NCBI GenBank assembly: GCA_001600415.1
Contig: BCJX01000017.1
Location: 282,514 to 346,513, forward strand
Direction: 5' to 3'
Length of the DNA: 64,000 nt
Source of the DNA: Pascua guehoae
Lineage: Eukaryota > Basidiomycota > Tremellomycetes > Trichosporonales > Trichosporonaceae
Shown here: positions 23,901 to 35,599 of the stretch, piece by piece
How positions within the stretch are numbered: the first letter of the stretch is position 1
How the letters are laid out: each line of letters opens with the position of its first letter
Notes under the pieces: generated by a model
What the model was told of the DNA's origin: nothing
Seen by the model: the letters and a program-made list of their open reading frames with translations, nothing else
Database searches by the model: none
Program-made: the position numbers and the translations under genes

Positions 23901-24471
23901 CTTTTTGGATTGTAGGATGGTGCGTCGGTGTGGCGCATGTGGTGCAAGTAGCGAGTGGTGAAGAGCGAGCAGCAGCAACGGTGCATGCAAGGGTGCTGGG
24001 TGGGTGAGGGTTGGTGAGTGAGGAGCACGATCTTTGCCCCTGCGTACCGGTGCGTCCTGGGTCTGCTCCGACACGATACGCAATGGTGTCGGTCAGCAGT
24101 GACGTTGGCAGGGCGCGTGAGAAAACACAGTGCAAAAGACGAGGACACTTCCCATGCGAGGGCAGATGATACATCCCATGCCATGCAATTACTGCACTGC
24201 TGCACTGCTGTACTACGATGATGAACGATGCCGAGGATTGGATATGTGTTGTTTGTGCGTTTGTGCGTTTCGGTCCGTTTGGGACATGGTATACCATCTC
24301 TGGCGTGGCGTGTGTACGTATGGGGTTGGTGTGGCAGGAGTCGGCGTACAGACAGACCGCTTTCCCTCTTTGCGAGTGGGGTCGCGAGTGTGCGGTGTCT
24401 GGGACGGTAGACGGACCTTGGCTAGGCGAGGCTCAGCTGCTCGGCTTGGCGTCTGCTGGGCTCCGACTCGG
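23901..24471. other. Spacer downstream of tRNA-Ile
   Basis: Holds the Pol III terminator and the NAD kinase 3' flank. No gene supported. Confidence 0.6.
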
Positions 24472-27400
24472 CTAATCGCTGACCTCGCTCGTGCTGTCGT
24501 CCTGCCCAAAGAAGGCAAACGCCTTTGTGCGGCGGCTCGCGAGACTGGGCGAGTCGGAGCGCGTCGACGAGCGGGCGCGCGAGCGGCTGCGGCTGCGTCC
24601 CTGGCGCGGTGTGCGGCCGCCGACCGTGAGGTCCGAGTCGCGACGCGCATGCCCGCGGTACTCGCGGTACTCGCCCGAGGGGCCGAGGGTCGCGTCGCTC
24701 TCGGTGCGCACGAGGGGCGGTTCGGGGAGGGGGTGGAGGTTGTCTGCGAGTTCGGCGGCATGCTCGTCAAACTCGTCGCCGACGTGGCGGTCGTCCGAGA
24801 GGCCGTGCTCGTCGACATTGTGCTGCGCGGGCGGGTATGTCGCCTGCGTGTACGTGTACGCGCTTGCGCGGGGGGTGATGGGCGACAGATCCCCGAGTTC
24901 GTGAATGTCGTGGTCGCGGCCACGCTCGCCAATGGTGGACGACGAGGCGTGGCTGTGGTGGCGGTGGTGGTGTCCGTGAGAATGCACGTGTGGGGGGTCG
25001 TGCCTGTGCTCGTCGTCGTGGCCGCCGTCGCGGTCGACGGCGTCCCTTGTATTCCGACGTGGCAGGCGGCCCCTCACATCACGTGCCGCTTCACGCTCCC
25101 GCTCTCGCTCCTGGTCCAAGCTCGTCTTGGCCAGCTTCTGCTCGAGCTGCTCCACCATGTGCCGCTGCGAAAGTGCCGGAGGAGCATGGTACGCAGACGC
25201 AAAGCGATCCGGGCTCTGCACGCCAGACTTGTTCGCGGCGTCGTCCTGGAGCAGGTCGACGTAGCGCCGCGCAGCATACGAAGGCGGTTGTGCGTCAAAG
25301 CCGTCGTCAAAGTGTGGCTCGCCCAGGTCGGTCGAACGCGGCGACGGCGTAAACTCGCCACCAGATCGGTCGTCAATGTCAAACTCGTCCTCGCTCTCAG
25401 AGTAAAAGTCGTCGTCGTCGCCCGAGCTGTGGCTTGCATCGCCATTTGGCTCCTTGCCCCAGTGGTCCTCTTCGACGACCACAAACGACTTTTGCCGCTC
25501 GCGCTCGTTCCACTTGAGCGTACGCGAAATCGACTTGAACCAGTCTGTCGACTGCTTGTCCGCGCACACGGTTGGGAACGGGTACTTTGACGCCGTAATC
25601 TTGATGTGGTCGCCTTGCTTCAGTTCGACACGGCCACGGCCGTCGAAACTGGCCCACGCCGTGCTGCGCGAGTTGTAGGGTACACAGACACGCAGTTCCA
25701 TGCTATCTGGAAGAAGCATGGGGCGGAAACTCAAGGTGTGCGGACAAATCGGCGTCATGAGCAGCGCTGGGATCTGAGGGTGGACGAGCGAGCCGCCCGC
25801 CGAGAGCGAGTACGCAGTCGATCCCGTCGGCGTCGACACGGTCAGGCCGTCGGCCTGGACAGTCGTGAGGTGGTGGTCATCCCCAAAGACCTCGAGGAGC
25901 GACACAAACGGGCTCGGTCCGCGGTCCACGACAAGGTCGTTGAGGACCTCAAACTGCTCGACCGGCCGGGTGGAAAAGCAGAGAATCTCCTTGTCCTTGC
26001 CGGCACTGATGGTTGGCGAAGCGGCCGGTGACGCGCCCTCGAGGGCCTCCCATCCGTCCCTGTCCACTTGGCGGACGAGAATCTCTCCGCCGGGCTTGCG
26101 GATCGCTTTGCGCTTCTTGCCGCCCTTGATTACCATGGGCTCGTCTGGCGCAATGGCACGGTACACGGTGCACGTAAAGCGCATGCGTAAATTGACCCTG
26201 ATGCCCTCGTCGATCACACGGTCCATGGTGGGCCGGAAGTCGGCAAAGTTGAAATTTGTCAAGAAACCCAGCGAGCCGAGGGCGAAGGGGAGCACTGGCG
26301 GAACAATCTTCTGGCTGTAAAGGGGGTCAGTGACGAAACGCCGCTGCACCATTGGGGCGACTCACAAAAGCCATGACGTAAAGAGCACGGTTCCGTCGCC
26401 GCCAAGCGTGACGACAAAGTCAAAGAGCTGCGGCGTATTGGAGCACATATCTGCCGTCCAGTAGCGCAGCTGGCCCTGTCCGTCGTCCTTCCTGCGAACG
26501 CTGCCGTCGGTTGTGGACCACGACGACGCGAGGGTGCTGATGCTCGTAGACGAAGCCGACATGCTCGATGATCGGGGACGCCTAGAAATGGGCTCAAACA
26601 GGTAAGGGTAGTCGCGCTGAAGGCCCTCTGCGTCGAAGCGCTTCGAGTGCCGGAGCTGTGCGTCGACATAGACCACCATGCCACGCGATGCCGCTTGCGC
26701 GCGCTGGGCCGCGGCTTGCAAGTCGACCACACTGCTTGCAGCGCTCGCAGCCGCAGACTGCGTGTTCGGCTGCTTCTTGAGCATGAGGAACAGGGCGAGC
26801 TCACGTGTGAGCTTGATGAGCCGGTTGTCGCGCGCCTTGGTCACAATGAGAATGTGCTGGATCCGCGAGTGCACCTTTGTGCGGCCCAGCTCTTTGCTGA
26901 CCTCACGGACACCCTGGGCCGTCGCTGCGAGCTGGCGGGTAAGGCTCGTTGGCTCGTCCTCCGAGTCATCGTCGTCGGCGTCGCCATAGTGAGGGTCCAG
27001 GAGCAGGCTACGCTCAAGGCTGCTCCTGTCGCTGTCGTATCCGCTAAACTCGGGTGGCGATGTAATCTCGCTGCTGCCCGCACTCCCGCCGCTCCCACCG
27101 TTCTCCGCTGATGGTGGCTTGGGCATTACGGGCTTTGCCGGGGTCAGCGCTGCAATGACCGGGTGGCGACGGGTGGCTGGCGGGCGTGGCGCGCGCGGCG
27201 GCGGGGGGGCTTTCGAGTGCGGGAGCATGTGCGTCTTGTGGCGGGGTGAGTGGTCGCTCTTGCGCAACCAGTCTTGGAGCGATCCGTGACGGTCGAGCCC
27301 CGAGTGGATAAAGCACGGCGCCTCGTCATCGGGCACGTCGGGGTGGATCTGGACCTTCTTCTTTGGGTGAGCCTCGCCGCCGCTTGCGCTCGCCCCATTG

Positions 27401-27576
27401 GGGTTGGCAAGCGCGCTGGGGAGTGGAGTTCGCTGCTGGTTGGGTGAGCTACCGGTCGAGTCTGTCGGCGCGTTGGTGGCCTGCGACAGGGGCGACGGCT
27501 GAGCAATTCTTGTTCGCGGTGTGCGAACAGACAGGCCCGCAGGTGGCCCAGTGCGGTGATCCTTGCTCAGAGACAT
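24472..27576 (-). CDS. UTR1: NAD kinase (Utr1-like) with long N- and C-terminal extensions
   Basis: NAD kinase makes NADP from NAD and ATP. Two exons, 26366-27576 and 24472-26314, join in frame to give 1017 residues, roughly twice the length of yeast Utr1. The GGDGT nucleotide motif lies in FDFVVTLGGDGTVLFTSWLF at the end of exon 1. Exon 2 has LGSLGFLTNFNF, the NE/D-type motif VLNDLVVDRG and the conserved GLTVSTPTGSTAYSLSAGGS. N-terminally there is about 260 residues of Pro/Ser-rich sequence. C-terminally about 350 residues are acidic then Arg/Ser-rich, including a His-dense stretch (HVHSHGHHHRHHSH, coded around 24950-25000). The extensions look disordered and may be regulatory, but that is inference. 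The stop is at 24472. Confidence 0.9.
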
Positions 27577-28960
27577 GGCTGGTTGCAGTGGTTATGCGTG
27601 CGGGACGCGTTGGGTCGGTGTAGAGTAAAGGTCGTGGGGGTACGTGAGGACTGCAAGTTGCAGACTCGACTGGGGATGGTGTGTGGAGAGAGTACTGCGC
27701 AGGCGGAGGCGGGTGGTGGAGGTCGAGTGGCCAAGGCAAACGGCGTGGAGGGAGCAAGGGGGGCGAGTGCCAAGAGACGAGCGGCCAACGCGGGGCGGGG
27801 CGCACGGAACAGTTACTGTCGACGAGTCAAAAGCCTCGATCAATCAAGATATAACAGGCACTGCAGCGACCGATGCGTTCAGACCGCCAACCGAAAATAG
27901 GACCGTACGACCGATGGAGGGGGGCACTGGACCGCAGAGGCGACTGCCCAACAGGTGGAGGTCGGAGGATTGATCAGCCGCACCGGGTTGCACAAGAACA
28001 CTGGCGTATGCAGCTGGTGTGTGCGAGTCGGGGTCGAATAGTCCTCGTGTTAGAGTTGATGTCACCTCAAGATCATGCAGAAATGGTCAATGTAGGTCGT
28101 GGAGGGGCAGAGGAAAATGTGGGGTCGGGATGTCGGCCGACGGTGAGACACTGGACAGAGGAGTGATCGAGGAAGGTGGTTGAGTCGTCGACAGTGACAC
28201 GGCGTGTAGTGTAGGGTAGACGGAAGACGGTGTAGTGGTGGTGGTGATGGTGGGGTTGGGATAGGTGAAGAGGAAGAGTGTTGAGAGATGTAGTATGTGG
28301 GTGGAGTGAGATTGAGATGGGGGGATGACCGAGGAGGATCAAAGTAAACGGAGTGGGTTGGGTTGGGTGGGTGGGTGTCAGGTGGTAGGTAGTGGTGGGT
28401 AAACTGGCATCATGGCAGAGCCTTTTTGCCTTTCTTTGGTCGGTCAGTCGGTCGTGCCTGAGGGCCAAGGCGGCAGACAAGCGTGCAAGCGGACTGACTA
28501 CTGACTGCAGCGGACTGGGGCGGGTTTGGGACAGATCCAGGGGAGGGAGGGACCAAAGATTCGTCCTCTTTGCTCCTCGTTTTGCCGCCATTGCCGCCGC
28601 ATGCGCCGAGACACACTACTACACTCACTCTACTCGTAATCGCCGGATTCCGACCCGATGTCCCGACCTCGGGCCTATCCGAGCAACAAACCTCCCCTCT
28701 TCCAAATCATTTCTTGGCAGCACGTTCGTCCTTGCAACACATCACACCACCTCCACCTCCACCACGCCAACGAAGCCGTCACTCGGTGCCTCTCTACGTC
28801 CAGTCCAATGCATACAGCGCGGAATGCAACCCATATCAGATCTACGTAAACATCTTGCTTCGCTTTACGGGCCAGGGCCTTCAGTCTTCAACCTGGAATT
28901 GCGTCAGCCAAACTTGTTCTACTGGTCCTTCGCCGCGGGCCAAAACACCAAACAACAAAC
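27577..28960. other. Spacer between NAD kinase start and CCT6 stop
   Basis: About 1.4 kb. The stretch at 28190-28400 is GT/GA-rich on the + strand, a likely pyrimidine-rich leader or promoter of NAD kinase on the minus strand. Short ORFs have no recognisable domain. Confidence 0.5.
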
Positions 28961-30928
28961 TCACGATGACCGGCCAGCGCGGAGAATCTCATCCGTACCG
29001 AGGAGGTTGACGGCAATGACAGAGCACGAGTGGAGCATCTGGCGCTTGACGCGGTAGTTGTCCCACACGCCCTCAGTGACGGGGTTCATGGGCTCGCCCG
29101 AGCGGAGGTCGAGGCCGACGGGGTCGTCCGTCTCCTCGGCCTCCTGCTGCAGAGCGACAATCGTGTCCTGCACGTCGTAACCACCGTTGGCCGCAAGCGT
29201 CTTTGGGATGATGAGGAGGGCCTCGGCAAAGGCCTGGACACCGAGCTTGGGGCGGCCCTTGACCTTGGCCTTGCTAATGTCCTGGAGGTGCAGAGAGCAG
29301 GCAACCTCAAAGGCACCAGCACCGGGGATAACAGCCTTGTCCTCGATCGCATTCTTGACAGCACGGAAGCCGTCACGAAGGGCATCCTGGATCTGCGCAA
29401 TGGTGTGCTGGTTGGGGCCTGCCGGGTTAGCCACACATCTCAGGCCTCGACCCACCCTTGATGAGCATGGTCACACTCTTCGGCTCCTTGACATCCTCGA
29501 CGAACGTGTACTTCTCCTCCCCAAGGGTGTGCTCGTAGACCAAACCAGCCCAGCCAAGGACATCTGGTGTGAGGTCATCGACCGAGTTCTGCGCGATACC
29601 ACCGCACGCCAACTGCAGACGCTCCATGTTTCTCCTCTTTGCGCGACGGAGGGCAAAGATGCCGTTCTTGGCCAAAACGTCGAGCGACATGGGGTCAATA
29701 CCCTTCTGGTTGACAATGACAAAGCCCTTGGGCTTCTCCTTGGCACCGACGTCCATGTCGCAGACGAGGTTCTTCAGCTCGACAATCTTCTTGAGCTTTT
29801 CGTCGACAAAGCGGCGCTCCGACTCGACAAGCTTCTCACGCTGCTCGGCCGACGAGTAGAAGAAGCCAGAGTTGACCTCGCTGGTGTATCAGTGGCCGCA
29901 TCGTATTGAGTCTTCATTCGTCAGCAACTCACGTCTTCTCGTACTCGAGGGACACGTTGAGGGTGAGAATGTACGCGTTCTCGACGCGCTTGGGCATGTC
30001 GGGGTGACGAGCACCGTGGTCCATTACGAGACCGCGGATGAGCTGCGTGTCCGTGTCGGTGCGGTGCTGCATCTTCATGATTTCAATCATGTGCAGGTCG
30101 ATGGGTTGACGGTAAGCGTCAACGCCAGTCGCGCCGGCGCGAGGGGCGGGGGGCTGGATCGCAAGGACAGCGTCAGTGACGTCGGCAGCAAGCTTCTGCG
30201 CAAGCTTGGCGTGGAGCTTAGTCGACAGCGAAGTGAGCGCGACCTGGATGAGGTTGGCACGGTCGAGGGTGGGGGTCATCCTGAACGAGTCAAGGAACTG
30301 CCATCGTCAGTCTCGTGTTAGATGGGAGGAGCATTTGTGCGACACGCACCTCGAGGGACGCCTTCTTGGCAATGTCAAAGCCCTCGCCAATGACGCGGGG
30401 GTGGACACCCTCGGAAATGTAGCGGTCTGCCTGCTTGAGGAGCTCGCCGACGAGGAGAACGACCGAGGTGGTACCATCGCCAACCTGCTCGTCCTGCGCA
30501 ACGGCAGTACGCGCAATCATCGCGGCGGTCGGGTTCTGGTTGTCAGATGGTTGATGCAACGAGAGCCTAGCTCAACAAACCTGGATCTGCATCTCAGAAA
30601 GGAGGACCTTGCCGTCCTATCAATGTTAGCTGTGACCTTGAACAAGCTTGAGATCGCGCACCTTGGTCATCTTGATCTGACCAGAGCCGTCGACGAGCAT
30701 CTTGATGGTGCCACGAGGGCCTGCGGTGTCAGTTGGAGCAACACGACCTGCGTCACGTTGCACCTACCAAGGTTGCTCTTGACGACATTCGCAAGGCCAA
30801 CGGCACCGGCCTGTACGTGTTAGTGCCCATTGCTGCACAATATGTGCAGGACCCACAGTGTTGACCTGGAGGGCCTGCTGCCTGCGCACGCTCTCGGCGC
30901 GGGGGTTGATCAGCTCGAGGCTGGACAT
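28961..30928 (-). CDS. CCT6: CCT6, T-complex protein 1 subunit zeta
   Basis: Group II chaperonin subunit of the cytosolic TRiC/CCT ring that folds actin and tubulin. The start at 30928 gives [23 protein letters not shown]-binding motifs are visible: [12 protein letters not shown], then [20 protein letters not shown], and later [20 protein letters not shown]. The C-terminus reads [15 protein letters not shown], as in other zeta subunits. Multiple short introns split the 5' third. The stop codon TGA overlaps a perfect GTGAGT, so a longer alternative C-terminus by splicing cannot be excluded, although the homologous end position favours the simple stop. Divergent from the zinc-ribbon gene at 31383. 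Confidence 0.93.
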
Positions 30929-31382
30929 TTTGGCGACTGGGAGGACGGGGGGAGGAAAGACGTCAAGATGTCTAGGTGCACTCTTGTTCGAATCGACCTG
31001 CTTTTGATTAAAGTGGTGGTCGTCGTTGTCGAAAGAGGCTTTGTCGAAGAGAGTTGGAACCTCTTGGAAGATGTCGACTTGGGGTCCTGACACTTGGCCG
31101 TCTCGAAGTTGTTACGCGTCTCGCCACGCTGCACGCTGCACGCTGCCTGGGACATGTGGAGGACACGGTCCCACCCAACCCAGGTAATATTTGCTTCCGT
31201 TTATTCTCTCCATTTCTCCCAAGCTCTGTAGCAAGGGGGACTCGACCACGTGGACCACGTGTGAAACATGCCCGTCCAGGGGCGCAGCAGCGAGACAGAA
31301 ATTCTGTCGACTCGCCCTTTATTTAATCCACCCCTTTTTGTGTGTGTGAATTCGCCACTTGGTTTGACCCACACGGTCAGTC
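30929..31382. promoter_or_regulatory. Divergent promoter region, CCT6 / zinc-ribbon gene
   Basis: A 454-base shared upstream region. It contains GCACGCTGCACGCTGC direct repeats near 31130-31145 and a CACGTGGACCACGTG palindrome near 31247-31260. No distinct TATA element stands out. Promoter role is by position only. Confidence 0.45.
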
Positions 31383-32468
31383 ATGACTGTATCCACTCGC
31401 GTCAACCGCTTGCGTCCTTTTTCGTTCCATCCATCCGCTCATCACGGCCTCGCCAAGATGACAATGGTAACCGCTGGCGTCTCCGCAGGCGTCACCACGG
31501 TCGCCCCTTCGTGCTCGGCCAAGGTATCGCCCGCCGGATCGACGTCCGGTACGCCGCAACCCGTCTCCGCAAGCGGGATGCTCGGGAAACTTGGTGGCGA
31601 CGACATGTCCGCCATGGCAGCACCGCCCCTCGACCCGGGTCTCCTCGTCTCTCTCGCGGCCGTCAACCACTTGTGTGCGGCCCGCGTGCGTCTCCTGGCC
31701 ATGATGCCATACCAGAAGAGTATTCTCTGGTGCGGGCGATGCGGCGCTCTCCGCGAAGGGTGCGGTGGAGCGGAACCCCGCCTGTACTCGCTCGCGTCCC
31801 CCGGGAAGCGCAAGGCGTCGACGCTCGACGACGACGAAGACAGTGGCTCGGAATCACTGTTGATGGCGTACGACGAACCTGTCGATGAGCTCGAGCGCGA
31901 GCTGCAGCGCACTCTTGCCGCCATGGCAGGCGAGCCTCCCAAGTCGCCGGTGGTGCTCACGCCGTCGCGCCGTCGCAAGGCTTACAGCTGCACCGCGTGT
32001 GGTGAGCGGTTCCGTCGCGCAATCCCGTCGCGGCCACCGATGCAATCCGCGCGCGCCGCGGCGCGCACCCGCCGGCAATCGCGCCTCGCGTCCGAGGTTA
32101 CTACCGCAGAGCCCGAGGAGCCCCTGGTCGCTACGGCTACCGTGCCGAGTGGCAAGACAGAGGGTGCAGTAGTGACGCCCATGTCATCCGCGCCATCAAC
32201 GGCCACGCCGTCGCCCGCGGGCAGCGCTCTCTCGCGCACACCCTCGCTCTCGTACATCCCCCACGAGTGCGGCACCACGCCCACTTATCCGAAGCCGCCG
32301 GTCCAGCCCCCCCCCGGGGCCAACGGCGCGAGCACTTCGCTCCAGCTTCCCCCTTCTCCGCCGCCGCCAAAGAAGCGCAAGGTGAAGAAGTCGGGCCTTG
32401 CAAAGCTTCTTGCGCAGAACGCGCAACGCCAGGCCGAAAAGTCGAGCGGCGACTGGGGACTTGGGTGA
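31383..32468 (+). CDS. Zinc-ribbon protein resembling RNase P/MRP subunit Snm1/Rpp21
   Basis: A single-exon 361-residue ORF. The central part has a helix (VNHLCAARVRLLAMMPYQKS) followed by WCGRCGALREG and, about 110 residues later, YSCTACGERFRR. Two CxxC pairs preceded by such a helical region are the layout of Rpr2/Rpp21/Snm1 proteins, which bind zinc and the RNA of RNase P or RNase MRP. The insert between the CxxC pairs is long and acidic. The C-terminal half is Ser/Pro-rich and ends with a basic patch (PPPPKKRKVKKSGLAKLL) that could be a nuclear localisation signal. Assignment is by layout only; a start at the second in-frame Met (about 31458) is possible. Confidence 0.5.
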   Translation: MTVSTRVNRLRPFSFHPSAHHGLAKMTMVTAGVSAGVTTVAPSCSAKVSPAGSTSGTPQPVSASGMLGKLGGDDMSAMAAPPLDPGLLVSLAAVNHLCAARVRLLAMMPYQKSILWCGRCGALREGCGGAEPRLYSLASPGKRKASTLDDDEDSGSESLLMAYDEPVDELERELQRTLAAMAGEPPKSPVVLTPSRRRKAYSCTACGERFRRAIPSRPPMQSARAAARTRRQSRLASEVTTAEPEEPLVATATVPSGKTEGAVVTPMSSAPSTATPSPAGSALSRTPSLSYIPHECGTTPTYPKPPVQPPPGANGASTSLQLPPSPPPPKKRKVKKSGLAKLLAQNAQRQAEKSSGDWGLG

Positions 32469-33192
32469 GGCACAGAGGTGGAGACATCCATTTTGGCCAC
32501 TCACCCAAACCCATCACAACATGTCGCGGCGCGTCACCCTCACGCGACCGAACCGATCGTTCGCGTGCCCCACAGACCATCACACCACGCACACACTACG
32601 AAGAGACGCACGCAAAACGCCCCCGAGGCGAGACGAGTTCCTTGTACAGTTAAGATAAAACAGAAAAAACCCAGTTGTAGCATTACGCGTTTCCCCATCC
32701 CATCACCCCCTTTTTCATCCCGACCCTAATCGTTGGCCCCTCGCCTCTTCGCGCCGCCGTCGTCGTCTCCCTTCGTGTCTTGCGTGTGGTCTGTGTAGGG
32801 CTCTGCTGTGTGGATCCATGACTGTCGTCGAGTATATGGTATCCCTGGCATGCATGAGTGTTGTGGCCACAAGTCGAGGCGCGAGGCAGCTTGTTGACGG
32901 TCGTGCGAGATGGTTTGTGGTGGCGAAAAGGCTGTTGCACCGTCGATCCCGATCTGCACACCGTGCTCGGAAGTTTTCGCCTTGCCTCTGTTCACCGAGT
33001 CGTCCCTTTCCTCCAGTCCTTCCAGCTCATTGTTACTTTGTCCTATTGCTTGTTATCTGCTTGGTCTTGTTCTACTGTATGCAGTCGCTATGAAGCCAGT
33101 TGTCATTGCATGTCATTGTTGTGATGGGATGATGCATTGATTGATTCTTCACAGTCTGATCCGAGCGCCACGCAGCGCCACCCATTTGGTCA

Positions 33193-33234
<42 letters not shown>

Positions 33235-33566
33235 CTCGTCCCTGCCTACCCGCCTGCCCGCCAGGCCGCCAGCGTGGCAATCATGATCCAGCCTGTGATG
33301 AAAAGTTGAAATTGAGTGACGGCGGGTGACCTACAGTAGCCTTTGCTTACCTGCCTCAGCCATCCACTCTTTCCAGGTGCACGCACCCAGGGGCCAGGCC
33401 AAGGCAGGGTCGACGGGATCAAATCAACGTAAACAACACATGCACATCCCAGTCATCTTCATCTTCGCGCTCAAGTCTTCCTCGCGACTGCTTTGTTTCC
33501 CACCCCCTCACCTCATATACACACACATCAACAACACTCGAGTCTTCTCCTGATACCTCTTCCACC
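32469..33566. other. Intergenic region with AGCC microsatellite
   Basis: Holds the 3' flank of the zinc-ribbon gene and the upstream region of the Cdc14-family gene. An (AGCC)n tract lies at about 33196-33235. No gene supported. Confidence 0.55.
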
Positions 33567-35599
33567 ATGGGCTCAGCATCGGGTGACAACACCCCTCCCA
33601 CACCAGCACCCGCACCCACATCGCAAGCTCGCCTCCCGTCCAGGCGCCCCAACGGTCATCGCAAGTCGCTATCCACCCCACCAGCAATGGTCGTGTCGGA
33701 GCCATCCACTCCCAGCCGGCGGAAGAGGGACTTAACCTCCTCCCGTATGGGCGCCAAAGACGAGGGTGTGATGAGCAGGCCGCCTGATGTGCACGCAGCA
33801 CTCGATGATGTGGGTGTCGCGCACGGAGTGTCGCTAACCGACCAGCTCCGGAGTCTGCGCAGCTCGGGTCGACGGCGTGTTCGTGCTCTCCGCGCCCTAG
33901 AGCGTTCCCTTAGCACTGCCTGTGCGGGGGAAGGTCTTGAAGAGTTTGTCGCTTTGCAAGGTGAGTTTCCTATGTTGTTGGAACCAGCCCTCACCTCTTC
34001 AGCCCACACACCGCTCCTCACGCTCCTCGGTCGCCACTCTGCATCACTAGCAAAGCGCGCATCATCGTCTTCCCTCCAGCCCGGGGACGATCTGGCGCGC
34101 CATCTCGCTCCCGAGATTGATATCGCGTTCAACATTCTCCAAGGACTCACCCTGATCAGCCGTGCCTGCAAGGCTGCTGTCGGCGAGCGTTGGGCGATGG
34201 AGGTGGGTCAACGGCCTCCGTTCTTCAGCTCACCCGCTCAGATGTTCCTCGATCTCCTGCTCTTACTGCGCACGCAGCCGGCTGCGGCCGACAGTTCCAA
34301 ACCAACTGTTCTCTACGTGCTCGACCTACTCTTCTGTGTTCTTGTTGACGCACCCGAGCATTCTCGCATGTTTGAGGAGCTCGCTGGTCTCGAGGCTGTT
34401 ACGCGCGTGCTCCGCGGTACCGGTGTTGCCAAAGATGTCCGGTACGTGAGCCAAAACTGCCGGTGCTGACATGACTTAGTATGAAGTGCTGCGAGTTCCT
34501 CTACTTCTATCTCCTTCCCGAGGGCGCAACGGCAATGCCAGACATGGCAGCGGGACTCCCCCCGGGCCTGTCGATCGCGCACTCTCGGTCCCCGTCTCTT
34601 GCATCCGAGGCAGGGTCGTCGTTTGCTGCCAACGACACGACCGCCCCGTCGTCACCGCGGAGCCAACTTATGTCCGAGGCGCCCAAGGATTCGCCATCGC
34701 GCTGGGAAAGTGACATGACATTTGTTCCCCAGACGCCGCGCAAGAAGCCGCAGCCCAAGCTCGGATTCCAGACCCCCTCGTCTCGCGACGTGCGCCGTGT
34801 CTCTGGGAACAGCACTGCCACCACCCTGACGCCCGTTCCGTCGTCGCCTGTGGCGGACGATGGCTCACTGACCAAACGCGATTCAGCTGCGTGGGCGGCC
34901 GCCGAGCGTGCAGTCAATCGCCGCCTTGGCGACGGGAGCATGAGCGACACTGGTTCGCGGACTAGCTCCGGGTCGTCGTCGTCTTCGTCGATAACAGTTG
35001 TTCCCAAGCGTGGCGGTCCTTCTCCCACGCGTGCTTCGTCTGTGGCCCCGACTCCCTCTCGGTCGAGTGCGCCCTCTCCCGCCCCTGGCCTCTCGCGGTC
35101 GTCGTCCCAGCAATCGCTCACCGGCCTCGGTGCTTCCCTCGCCCGCCGACCAAGTAAACGTGCGCCTTCGCCTCTCACGGCCACCCCCGAGACGCCAAGC
35201 CAGGAGGGGCTCCCACGCACTCGTCATGGACGTTCCCAGTCTGCGCTCGGCACCGCGCCTAGCACTGCACCCACCCCGCAACGCGGCCGCGGTTTCCCAG
35301 CGGACCTTACCCGTGGCGCTCTTCCGTCGGCCTCGACTCCCCTGACCCCGTCGCGCCGTGTATCAGGCACCGACAGCATGGGTGCGCGGGAGGCCAAGAA
35401 TGGGGCAAAGGACAAGCGCCCGGGTGCCAAGGGCACAGTCCGCTCGGTTGCTGAGAAGAAGGAAATGGTGAGTGGCGCCGAGAAAGTGTGACGCGGACAC
35501 TAACGGCAGCTCGGGATGTGGTTGGGAAATGTTGACCAGCTCGTCGCGGGCGTCGAGAAGGTCGGCTTCTTTGACCAGAAGCCGCACCGTGGCGCATAA
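33567..35599 (+). CDS. Cdc14-family septation initiation network protein
   Basis: Three exons, 33567-34441, 34480-35467 and 35510-35599, join in frame to 650 residues. The N-terminal half is a helical domain: VSLTDQLRSLRSSGRRRVRA, FNILQGLTLISRACKAA, MFLDLLLLLRTQP, VLYVLDLLFCVLVDAPEHSR. The exon 1-2 junction forms DVRMKCCEFLYFYLLPEG, strongly like the fission-yeast SIN component Cdc14, which partners the Sid1 kinase to start septation and is unrelated to Cdc14 phosphatase. A long Ser/Thr/Pro-rich tail contains many SP/TP sites, consistent with CDK or SIN phosphorylation. It ends with a short conserved-looking block MWLGNVDQLVAGVEKVGFFD. Confidence 0.8.
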
